From contig JBBAEA010000075.1 in the NCBI GenBank assembly GCA_041656175.1, positions 1 to 18,042 of the forward strand: a stretch of DNA of 18,042 nucleotides. Direction: 5' to 3'. Position numbers and translations under genes: made by a program. Positions within the stretch are counted from its first letter, which is position 1, and the number at the start of each line of letters is the position of its first letter. Source of the DNA: JBBAEA01 sp041656175. Its GTDB lineage: Bacteria > Myxococcota_A > Bradymonadia > UBA4248. The notes beneath the pieces were generated by a model. That model searched no databases and was not told where the DNA came from. It saw nothing but the letters and a program-made list of their open reading frames with translations. Positions 1 to 6,506 of the stretch are shown one piece after another.

Positions 1-231
1 ATTCCCGTTGTTCGTGAACCTAACCCCGTGGTTCGCCCCAATCCCGTCGTTCGTGAACCTAACCCCGTTGTTCGCCCCAATCCCGTCGTTCGTGAACCTA
101 ACCCCGTCGTTCGCCCCAATCCCGTTGTTCGAGACCCAAACCCCGTTGTTCGCCCCAATCCCGTTGTTCGCCCAAGCCCTGTAGCTCGTGAGCCTAACCC
201 TGTTGTTCGCCCCAATCCATCTACCCGCCCA
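1..231 (+). repeat. in-frame tandem repeat, about 39-bp unit
   Basis: Near-identical 39-bp units start at 37, 76 and 115, each beginning CCCAATCCCGT and encoding PNPVVREPNPVVR (the third has Asp for Glu). A longer variant starts at 154 and the array decays near 210-231. Each 39-bp unit is itself two related half units. The length is a multiple of three, so copy-number change would keep the frame. The left end of the array lies outside the window. Confidence 0.9.
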
Positions 232-351
232 AGCCCAGGTGGAAGAGTTGACGCGCCAAGAGGCAAGAACTCTTATGACAACGGCGAAGAAGAGGATAAC
301 AACAATAACAACAGTGCTACCCCAACGAGTCGTAGGGTACCAAGAAGATAA
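1..351 (+). CDS. C-terminal part of a Pro-Asn-Pro-Val-Val-Arg tandem-repeat protein (5' truncated by window edge)
   Basis: The frame is open from base 1, so the true start lies upstream of the window; the first in-frame GTG at 28 lies inside the repeat and is not a convincing start. The visible protein is built of PNPVVR units alternating with Arg-Glu-Pro or Arg-Pro linkers, degenerating after about residue 70 into Pro/Ser/Arg-rich sequence. It ends in an acidic, Asn-rich stretch (EEEDNNNNN) and a basic tail, with the stop at 349-351. No catalytic domain is visible. Proline-rich repeats of this kind are typical of extended linker or surface segments, but the location of the protein cannot be judged without its N-terminus. 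A strong intrinsic terminator follows 20 bases after the stop, so it is the last gene of its transcription unit. I do not recognise the family. Confidence 0.7.
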   Translation: MPVVREPNPVVRPNPVVREPNPVVRPNPVVREPNPVVRPNPVVRDPNPVVRPNPVVRPSPVAREPNPVVRPNPSTRPSPGGRVDAPRGKNSYDNGEEEDNNNNNSATPTSRRVPRR

Positions 352-370
352 ACCATCGAATGAACAAGCG

Positions 371-398
371 AAACTCCTCCCAAGTGGGGGGAGTTTTC
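371..398 (+). terminator. Rho-independent terminator after the repeat-protein gene
   Basis: An 11-bp stem (371-381 with 386-396, one G-T pair) closes an AAGT loop and runs into a short T stretch at 394-397. It lies 20 bases past the stop codon at 351 and before the start of the next gene at 425, as expected for an intrinsic terminator. Confidence 0.8.
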
Positions 399-424
399 TA
401 CGTTCTTAGAGTACGAAGGCTTGA

Positions 425-931
425 ATGAAAGAAGAAAAAAACGTGGAAAAAGGCGAAGATTTAAAACGCGTGATGAGCGCGGTTTACGCTAGTATTGATG
501 AGCGTGTAGCTCAACTAGAAGCTGGCCTGACATTACGCTGTACTTTGGGGTGTTGCTCTTGTTGCATAGATGGTCTGTCGGTAGCACCATCTGAAGCAGA
601 AAATATACGCTTACATTACGCGGAGTTTCTAAAAAGCGCTGAGCCTCAAATGCATGGTCTTTGCGCTTTTTTAGATAACGAGGGCGCTTGCCGTATTTAC
701 GCGCAAAGACCATACGTATGTAGAACACACGGTTTACCTTTGCGCTGGCTAGATAACGGTCAAGAATACCGAGACATCTGTCTACTGAATGAAGATGTGG
801 GCTGCGAAAATCTATTGCCCGAACAATGTTGGACGCTTGGTGCTGTTGAGCAGCATTTGATGCAAGTTGATCAGTATTTTTTTGGACACCATGAACGTGT
901 CCAACTTCGAGAACTCTTTGAAAAGGAATAA
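425..931 (+). CDS. YkgJ-like cysteine cluster protein (CxxCxxCC-type zinc/iron-chelating domain)
   Basis: This is a 168-residue soluble protein. The N-terminal cysteine cluster is C39, C43, C44, C46 and C47 (sequence CTLGCCSCC). It is followed by C80, C89 and the family signature CRIYAQRPYVCR at 89-100. This pattern matches the PF03692 family (YkgJ), proposed to bind zinc or an iron-sulfur cluster; the reaction is unknown in most members. Further cysteines at 119, 127 and 135 may complete the metal site. The start at 425 has only a weak GAAGG ahead of it. An alternative ATG at 473 would keep the whole domain. The gene ends 3 bases before the nucleoside phosphorylase start, so the two are probably co-transcribed; the reason for the pairing is not apparent. 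Confidence 0.85.
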   Translation: MKEEKNVEKGEDLKRVMSAVYASIDERVAQLEAGLTLRCTLGCCSCCIDGLSVAPSEAENIRLHYAEFLKSAEPQMHGLCAFLDNEGACRIYAQRPYVCRTHGLPLRWLDNGQEYRDICLLNEDVGCENLLPEQCWTLGAVEQHLMQVDQYFFGHHERVQLRELFEKE

Positions 932-934
932 TCC

Positions 935-1633
935 ATGCCAATACATGTACGAGCAAAACCAGAAGACATAGCACCTATCGTGTTTTTGCCTGGCGATCCT
1001 ACACGTGCCCAAATGATAGCTGAAAACTTTATGCAGGATCCCGTGTGCTATACCGATTATCGCCACATGTATGGCTACACCGGTTCTTACAAGGGGCTGC
1101 GTTTTAGTGTTCAAACTACTGGCATGGGCGGGCCTAGCGCAGCCATCGTGTGTGAAGAACTAGCCCAACTCGGTGCAAAGTTCTTTATTCGTATAGGTAG
1201 CTGTGGCTCGCTTCAGCCAAACATAGAGCTTTCGGACCTTATACTTGCCTCAACGGCTTGTCCAATGGATGGCACATCTAACGAAATATTTGGCAGAACG
1301 GGCTTTGCTCCGAACTCTAATTTCGTTTTCCTTCGTAGATGTATAGAATATGCAGAAAATCACGATTTTCGCGCACACGTTGGACCAGTGGCAAGTGTTG
1401 ATTGTTTTTATGGCCCCAGTGAGGATTTTTTTGAGCAGCTAAAACGCTACGGCATCCTAGCGATTGAGATGGAAGCATCTACCGTTTTGACCATCGCGGC
1501 CAAGTATGGTTTGCGGGGAGCAGCCTTGTTTTGTGTCTCCGACATCGTCCATGAGAAGAAGCGCGCTAGCGATGAGAAGATTTGGGAAGGAGTGCGGCGC
1601 ATGATTGAAATGGGGCTGCAAGCCGCGCAATAA
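935..1633 (+). CDS. nucleoside phosphorylase (DeoD/Udp family)
   Basis: This 232-residue protein belongs to the PNP/UDP phosphorylase superfamily, which splits a nucleoside with phosphate into base and pentose-1-phosphate in cytoplasmic salvage. Signatures visible in order are: an N-terminal His (PIHVRAK), the phosphate-binding PGDPTRA loop at about 19-25, Arg in DYRHMYGYTG, GMGGPSAAI, RIGSCGSLQP, EMEAS near 178 and CVSD near 201, where Asp is the usual acid of purine phosphorylases. The N- and C-terminal parts read like hexameric DeoD. The middle (GGPSAAIVCEELAQLG, then DGTS) is closer to uridine phosphorylase, so I do not assign purine or pyrimidine specificity. An AAGGA ribosome site sits inside the end of the upstream cysteine-cluster gene. 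No clear terminator follows. Confidence 0.88.
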   Translation: MPIHVRAKPEDIAPIVFLPGDPTRAQMIAENFMQDPVCYTDYRHMYGYTGSYKGLRFSVQTTGMGGPSAAIVCEELAQLGAKFFIRIGSCGSLQPNIELSDLILASTACPMDGTSNEIFGRTGFAPNSNFVFLRRCIEYAENHDFRAHVGPVASVDCFYGPSEDFFEQLKRYGILAIEMEASTVLTIAAKYGLRGAALFCVSDIVHEKKRASDEKIWEGVRRMIEMGLQAAQ

Positions 1634-1727
1634 TCAATTCTCTTTTTTTCTCTTCTTATTTTCTAGAACTAGGCTCAAAATGGCAAAAAAAGCATCTTTT
1701 TGAAAACAGAACGCAGAAAAAGTGAGA

Positions 1728-1733
1728 TATAAT
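1728..1733 (+). promoter_or_regulatory. candidate -10 box upstream of the kinase gene
   Basis: A perfect TATAAT lies 29 bases before the kinase start in an AT-rich stretch. The best -35-like hexamer, TTGAAA at 1700-1705, is 22 bases away, longer than the usual 16-18, so this is a candidate only. Confidence 0.35.
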
Positions 1734-1751
1734 ATGCAAGGGCGTGCTGAT

Positions 1752-1757
1752 AGGAGG
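1752..1757 (+). promoter_or_regulatory. strong ribosome binding site AGGAGG
   Basis: AGGAGG lies five bases before the ATG at 1763 and fixes that start for the kinase, including its unusual N-terminal extension with the IDTKIDTQIDMQ repeat. Confidence 0.8.
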
Positions 1758-1762
1758 ATGCA

Positions 1763-2929
1763 ATGCGAAAGAATTATAAACTTACTAAAAGCGAGCTATG
1801 TGAAGTATTGCCGACGCTGATAGATACGAAGATAGACACGCAGATAGATATGCAGCTACACGAGGGAGTGCAGCGGACATTGCTTGGGCGCTATGAGCTT
1901 GAAGCTGAACTCGGAAGAGGTGGTTTTGGCGTCGTATATCTGGCTACACAGTTGGGTTTGGGGCGGAAGGTGGCGATAAAAATGATGCTAAAGCAGAGGG
2001 ATAATGAAGAGTTTGCAAAGCGCTTTGTACGGGAAGTCAATATCATGAAGAAACTGAATCACCCCAATACGGTTCAGATCTTCGATGTTGGTGAGGATGA
2101 AACGGGAAATCTGTTTTACGTGATGGAATATTTAGAGGGGGGAACGCTGGAAGATGCATTGAGGGTAGAAAGAAGTTTTACGATGCGTCGGGCTGTGCAC
2201 ATTACGACGCAGATTCTCAGGAGTCTGTATGAAGCACACGAAATGGGGGTTTTACATCGCGATTTGAAACCAGCTAATATTTTTTTGCGAAGAATTGTGG
2301 GCGATAGCAATTTTGTGAAAGTTTTGGACTTCGGGCTCGCAAAGAGTTTACTGCAAGAACCCAACAGTATGCTAACAGAAAAGGGGATTGTACTTGGGAC
2401 TCCTCGCTACATAGCGCCAGAGTTTTTTTCAACGAAGAATATTGGACCACACAGTGATATATACTCCTTGGGGCTGGTGCTTTTACATATGCTAAGCGGA
2501 AAGAACCCTATTCCAGAGAATCCCATGTTTGCCATTCAGATGCACTTGAAAGCTACCGCCATTCCTATACCTAGAGAATTGCGAAAATGGCGCATAGGTG
2601 AGATTCTGCAAAAAGCGCTCGCTAAAGACGTTGGTCAGCGCTACACGAATTGCCTCGAGTTTTTGGAGGCTTTGGAGAGCATTCCCGCGAAAGATTTTGT
2701 AGAAGACGCGCTGAATAAGGAAGCTGAGCGAAAGCGAGTCATTAGCGATCGAGTGATGCTGCCTAAGCTAAAAAAACGCAATAACAAAGCAGTTTTTGCT
2801 GTCTTGACTCTGATTTTACTAGGGCTAATGCTTGCAGTAATCATTCTTATATGGTTTGAAAAAAAGCTCCCGAGCTATGCTTGGGGTGCTGCTATGGATG
2901 CGAGTACTTGCGAGCTAATCCCGACCTAG
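1763..2929 (+). CDS. membrane-anchored Hanks-type Ser/Thr protein kinase
   Basis: This is a 388-residue kinase that should transfer phosphate from ATP to Ser/Thr of unknown targets. All core motifs are intact: glycine loop GRGGFG at 51-56, Lys73 in VAIK, Glu91 of the C-helix, HRDLKPAN at 165-172, DFG at 189-191, GTPRYIAPE at 212-220 and SDIYSLG at 231-237. A basic juxtamembrane stretch (KLKKRNNK) leads into one transmembrane helix at about 343-365, leaving a tail of roughly 23 residues outside, so it has no real extracytoplasmic sensor domain. The first 40 residues before the kinase fold carry a three-copy IDTKIDTQIDMQ repeat of unknown role. It stands alone between the phosphorylase and gltX, with its own good ribosome site. 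No substrate can be inferred. Confidence 0.93.
   Translation: MRKNYKLTKSELCEVLPTLIDTKIDTQIDMQLHEGVQRTLLGRYELEAELGRGGFGVVYLATQLGLGRKVAIKMMLKQRDNEEFAKRFVREVNIMKKLNHPNTVQIFDVGEDETGNLFYVMEYLEGGTLEDALRVERSFTMRRAVHITTQILRSLYEAHEMGVLHRDLKPANIFLRRIVGDSNFVKVLDFGLAKSLLQEPNSMLTEKGIVLGTPRYIAPEFFSTKNIGPHSDIYSLGLVLLHMLSGKNPIPENPMFAIQMHLKATAIPIPRELRKWRIGEILQKALAKDVGQRYTNCLEFLEALESIPAKDFVEDALNKEAERKRVISDRVMLPKLKKRNNKAVFAVLTLILLGLMLAVIILIWFEKKLPSYAWGAAMDASTCELIPT
1820..1855 (+). repeat. three tandem imperfect 12-bp units in the kinase 5' coding region
   Basis: Units begin at 1820, 1832 and 1844 (ATAGATACGAAG and two close variants). They encode the IDTKIDTQIDMQ-like segment ahead of the kinase domain. Confidence 0.75.
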
Positions 2930-3040
2930 GCGCTTTGACTCGTAACATTTTGCAAGACGTTTATTTGCTTTGTAGCTTATTGATTTAACTTCATCATAAA
3001 GTTGGGTGATTGCCCCCGACTTCAACATAGGGATACATAG

Positions 3041-4429
3041 ATGCAGGAAGTTCGAGTTCGCTTTGCACCGTCGCCGACGGGTTTTATGCACTTAGGTAAC
3101 GCTAGAACGGCTTTGTTTAACTGGTTGTTTGCGCGACATCATGGTGGGAAGTTTATTCTACGTATTGAGGACACCGATAGGGAACGTTCTACGAAGGAAG
3201 CGGTTGAGGTTATTTTCGATAGCCTTCGTTGGCTTGGCCTAGACTGGGATGGAGAAGTGCTGTTCCAATCGCAGCGCCTAGACATTTACCACCGCGTTGC
3301 CACTGAACTCATCGATAAAGGGCTTGCTTACCGCTGCGTTTGCACAAAAGAGGAGCTTGAAGCCAAGAAAGAGGCGATGAAAGAAACAGCAGGCAGGACA
3401 TGCTATGATCGCAGTTGTCGCGATCGCGCTCTAGGGCCTGATTGCGGCGAACACGTTGTACGCTTCAAAATGCCTTTGAGTGGAGAGTCATCGTTTGTAG
3501 ATTTGGTGCAGGGTAAAATCAGCAAGAACTACGATGAGCTTGATGACTTTATCATGCTTCGAAGTGATGGAATGCCAACCTATCAGTTTGCAGTAGTAGT
3601 CGATGATTTAGCGCTAAAAATTACTCACGTCATTCGCGGTTCGGATCATATTGACAATACGCATGATCAAATTGCGCTCTACAAGGCGCTTGGCGAAGAA
3701 ACGCCTAGGTTTGGGCATGCTCCTCGAATTTTAGGTTTGTCAAAGCGTAAAGGTAGCCCCTCGGTGGAATATTACCGGGACGCGCTTGGCCTCTTACCTG
3801 AAGGTTTGGTAAACTACTTGGTGCGTCTTGGCTGGTCGCACGGCGATGACGAAATTTTTACTATCCCCGATCTTATTAAAGCCTTTGATGTCGATGGGAT
3901 TAACCAGGCCAACGGCGCATTTGACGAAGATAAACTGGTATGGGTAAACGAGCAACAGCTGCGCTTAGTTTCGTTGGAACATCTAGCCAATCACGTGTTG
4001 CCGCTCTTTGCAAAAAAAGGCGTAGAACTTGAGCGCAACGAGTGGCTAGATAAGCTGCTTGAGATGATGCGTAAGCGCGCTCATAACTTACACGAGATTG
4101 TCGATGATAGTCTCTTTATTTTTAAGGCTCCCACCGAGTACGAAGAGAAATCGGCGTCGCGGCACTTTAACGCCGAGAGCGCTACGCATTTAAGAAGTTT
4201 AGCCGACGCCATAGAGGCCGTAGAGGAATGGAGCGAGGAATCGATTGAAGCCGCCTTCAAAGACCTCGTCGCCAAAACAGGAGTCAAAATGGGAAAACTT
4301 GCCCAACCCGCGCGTGTCGCCATCGTTGGATGTGCACAGTCTCCTGGGATTTACGAAGTACTGTGGTTTGTGGGTAAGGATGAAGCTGTAGCAAGACTAA
4401 AACGCGCTGCTGACAGTATTACTAGCTAG
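3041..4429 (+). CDS. gltX: glutamyl-tRNA synthetase
   Basis: This 462-residue class I synthetase charges tRNA-Glu with glutamate in the cytoplasm. It opens with RFAPSPTGFMHLGNARTALFNW (HIGH-type motif as HLGN, 17-20), followed by RIEDTD at 41-46. A cysteine set at C99, C101, C121 and C126 resembles the zinc site of many bacterial GluRS. The catalytic IRGSDH lies at 198-203 and the C-terminal anticodon-binding domain begins at about 315. The second catalytic motif reads GLSKRKG (232-238), lacking the few residues (usually Asp-Gly-Lys-Lys) that normally precede LSKR; the frame is intact there. Relatives in this lineage are often non-discriminating, also making Glu-tRNA-Gln for GatCAB, but this cannot be decided here. 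The start has an AGGGA about ten bases upstream. Confidence 0.95.
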   Translation: MQEVRVRFAPSPTGFMHLGNARTALFNWLFARHHGGKFILRIEDTDRERSTKEAVEVIFDSLRWLGLDWDGEVLFQSQRLDIYHRVATELIDKGLAYRCVCTKEELEAKKEAMKETAGRTCYDRSCRDRALGPDCGEHVVRFKMPLSGESSFVDLVQGKISKNYDELDDFIMLRSDGMPTYQFAVVVDDLALKITHVIRGSDHIDNTHDQIALYKALGEETPRFGHAPRILGLSKRKGSPSVEYYRDALGLLPEGLVNYLVRLGWSHGDDEIFTIPDLIKAFDVDGINQANGAFDEDKLVWVNEQQLRLVSLEHLANHVLPLFAKKGVELERNEWLDKLLEMMRKRAHNLHEIVDDSLFIFKAPTEYEEKSASRHFNAESATHLRSLADAIEAVEEWSEESIEAAFKDLVAKTGVKMGKLAQPARVAIVGCAQSPGIYEVLWFVGKDEAVARLKRAADSITS

Positions 4430-4545
4430 TTCGTGTTTTACTAAAACTTTGTTGCTTTAGTGCCGTTTATGTTGCTAACGCGCTTGGCGGCATTCTTTGA
4501 TTCAGCACTGTATTAGCAAAGACCTTGTAATGGTGGAGCGTCGTT

Positions 4546-5343
4546 ATGAATTTGGCAAGATTTTATAAAACTTGGGTTTTTGCGGCGCTCGCTGTGTTGT
4601 TTTTTGTTCTTGGGCATTTCGCAAAGAATGCAGCCTCTGAGCGCGAATTTGATAGCGGCGAGCTTGAGGAATATAGTGTGATTCCTAACAAGGAATCGCT
4701 GCTTTGGTTGAGCTTGGGCTACCGACATATGTTGTCGGATCTTATCTGGATCCGAGCTTTGCAGTACAATAATCTCAAGAATGAAGCACATCTCGTTGAG
4801 CACTTTGCTGATGCTATTATTCATTTGGATCCCGATTTTGAACCTGTGTATAAGTGGGCGTCTGTTTCGACTTTGTTTACTGGCACCATCACCGCTCAAG
4901 ACGTAGAAACATCTAATAGCTACCTACAAAAAGCTTATGCGCGCTTCCCACAAAAGGCAGACTATCCTTATAGTATTGGCCTAAACCTTGTGGCTTACTA
5001 TTCCAGCGATAACAAGCTAGAACTTGCAAAACGGCGCTCAGAGGGTGTGTATTATTTGCAACAAGCGATGGTCTTGCCAGGTGCTCCACCCAATATTGCT
5101 ATGCTGATCTCGGGGGTGTTGTCTGGCGATAATCAAGAAACTATAAAAATACAATTTCTTGAACAAGCACTTTTGACGGAAAACGATCCCGCAATTCGAA
5201 AACGCTTACAGATGCGCTTGTTCAGTTTGAGTAAAACGCATAGCCCTTCATTACTGCTTAGCGCCAAGCGTGACTTCTGGCGAATGCAGCACCGCAGCTA
5301 CCTACCGCTTGTATTAGAATACATATTGTACGATAATCCTTAA
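4546..5343 (+). CDS. membrane-anchored helical-repeat (TPR-like) protein of unknown function
   Basis: This 265-residue protein has one N-terminal transmembrane segment (about 8-24) preceded by a short basic stretch, so it is probably anchored in the inner membrane with the rest outside the cytoplasm. The remainder is alpha-helical. Its most distinctive part is SLGYRHMLSDLIWIRALQY (57-74) followed by LDPDFEPVYKWAS (94-106), a pattern seen in TPR-like proteins annotated as hypothetical in deltaproteobacteria. The later parts (YLQKAYARFPQKADYPY, EQALLTENDPAIRKRL) look like degenerate TPRs. No catalytic residues or lipobox are seen. The start is supported by GGTGGAG at 4532-4538. The sirtuin gene follows 38 bases after its stop, so they may share a transcript. 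The function is unknown. Confidence 0.8.
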   Translation: MNLARFYKTWVFAALAVLFFVLGHFAKNAASEREFDSGELEEYSVIPNKESLLWLSLGYRHMLSDLIWIRALQYNNLKNEAHLVEHFADAIIHLDPDFEPVYKWASVSTLFTGTITAQDVETSNSYLQKAYARFPQKADYPYSIGLNLVAYYSSDNKLELAKRRSEGVYYLQQAMVLPGAPPNIAMLISGVLSGDNQETIKIQFLEQALLTENDPAIRKRLQMRLFSLSKTHSPSLLLSAKRDFWRMQHRSYLPLVLEYILYDNP

Positions 5344-5381
5344 AAATGCCTCTGTGCATCTCATTAAAAGGATTAATCGTT

Positions 5382-6128
5382 ATGTCAAAACTTAATGAAT
5401 TGGCTACTCTCATCCGTGAAGCAAAATGCTGTCATGTCTTTACTGGAGCTGGCGTATCGACGCTTTCTGGGATCCGAGATTTTCGCGGAAAAGATGGTGT
5501 GTATGCAAAACCGTGGGAAGGCCACAGGGTAGAAGAAATACTATCGCTACCGTTTTTTCGCAAAAAACCTGAGCTTTTTTATGCTTGGGCTAAAGAGTTT
5601 TGTTACAGGTTAGAAGCCTTCGACGCTAATATTGTACACAGAACTTTGGCTAAAATGCAGAAAAATTCGTTGATTGCTGATATTTACACACAAAATATCG
5701 ATTTACTGCATCAAAAAGCGGGTAGCCCACGCGTATACGAAATACACGGCAGCCCTAGTTCGCACCACTGCAGCAAGTGCAAAAAAATCTTCTACTACGA
5801 TGAAATCGCGCCAAAGGTGATGCGTGATGAACTCCCGCGCTGCGATGAGTGTAGTGCCGTTATTAAACCAGATATCATTCTTTATGGTGAGTCGCTTGAC
5901 GCGAAAATGCTTGAGCAAGCTTTTAATGCCATGGCTGATTGCGATCTTTTGCTCGTCCTTGGCTCTAGCCTTACGGTGCAGCCTGCAGCGTCGATGCCGC
6001 TTGTGGCATACCAAAATGGTGCCAAAGTCGTTATTGTCAATGCGCAACCCACGCCTATCGACTTCGTAGCGACTATACTTTTACAAGATCTTGATGAGTG
6101 TTTCACGTTCTTAGACAAAGAGTTCTAG
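5382..6128 (+). CDS. Sir2-family NAD-dependent protein deacylase
   Basis: This 248-residue sirtuin removes acyl groups from lysine using NAD+, giving nicotinamide and O-acyl-ADP-ribose. It has GAGVSTLSGIRDFRG at 22-36 (NAD site), TQNID at 103-107, the catalytic His in EIHGS (H122), and a zinc ribbon with C130, C133, C154 and C157. It also has VLGSSLTVQPA at 192-202 and IVNAQPTP near the C-terminus. The length and motif set are those of a complete bacterial CobB-like enzyme. I chose the ATG at 5382 because an AGGA lies about ten bases upstream and the NAD-binding domain begins at once. An in-frame ATG at 5346 would add 12 residues without a ribosome site. Its acyl preference is not evident, since I do not see the Tyr/Arg pair of desuccinylases. 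Confidence 0.93.
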   Translation: MSKLNELATLIREAKCCHVFTGAGVSTLSGIRDFRGKDGVYAKPWEGHRVEEILSLPFFRKKPELFYAWAKEFCYRLEAFDANIVHRTLAKMQKNSLIADIYTQNIDLLHQKAGSPRVYEIHGSPSSHHCSKCKKIFYYDEIAPKVMRDELPRCDECSAVIKPDIILYGESLDAKMLEQAFNAMADCDLLLVLGSSLTVQPAASMPLVAYQNGAKVVIVNAQPTPIDFVATILLQDLDECFTFLDKEF

Positions 6129-6224
6129 AACGGGGCGCCTAATGCTGTGTTAAACTTGTAATTTTGCTCGTGCCCTTGACCCGTGTTAGCATTCACTTTG
6201 TGCGTTTCTGAGGTGGAGGCTCGC

Positions 6225-6506
6225 ATGGAAAATGTGATTAAGTGGTTTCTTGGTTTTAGCTTTATAGTGGTAGTTACGCTACTTGCGTATCAGATTTATG
6301 ATCTTGCGCATGCCGAGGATCTCGTGCGACTTAAACAGGACTTAGCCGAAGTTGAAGAAGGCAACGCTGAGCTGAGAAAGCAGAATGAACTCCTACAGAT
6401 ACGTATCGTTTCACTGCGCAGTGATCCTCGCAGCATTGAGCGAAAAGTGCGCGATGAACTCGGGCTAGTGCGTCAAAACGAAGTGATCATGCTGCTTAAT
6501 CAGTGA
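6225..6506 (+). CDS. FtsB/DivIC-like septum formation initiator
   Basis: This is a 93-residue single-pass membrane protein. It has a short cytoplasmic start, a transmembrane helix at about 7-25, a coiled coil at about 33-62 rich in Leu/Glu/Lys, and the family-typical end RSIERKVRDELGLVRQNEVIMLL. In FtsB/DivIC this end follows the coiled coil that binds FtsL and FtsQ/DivIB in the division complex at midcell. The ATG at 6225 follows AGGTGGAGG with five to six bases spacing. An in-frame GTG at 6183 would put hydrophobic extra residues ahead and lacks a ribosome site. Upstream, TTGACC at 6176 could be a -35 box, but I see no good partner -10. The gene ends 11 bases inside the convergent lipoprotein gene. 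Confidence 0.88.
   Translation: MENVIKWFLGFSFIVVVTLLAYQIYDLAHAEDLVRLKQDLAEVEEGNAELRKQNELLQIRIVSLRSDPRSIERKVRDELGLVRQNEVIMLLNQ

Noticed and set aside
1..231. CRISPR array or direct-repeat locus
   Set aside because: The units are contiguous without unique spacers and are in frame with a protein of clear repeat structure.
2997..3022. Hairpin in the gltX leader (AAGTTGGG opposite CCCCGACTT)
   Set aside because: It is imperfect, with no T run and no alternative pairing seen, so it cannot be called a terminator or a T-box.
5346..5381. Upstream ATG as start of the sirtuin
   Set aside because: It lies 2 bases after the previous stop without a ribosome site. The ATG at 5382 has AGGA in place and begins the known domain.
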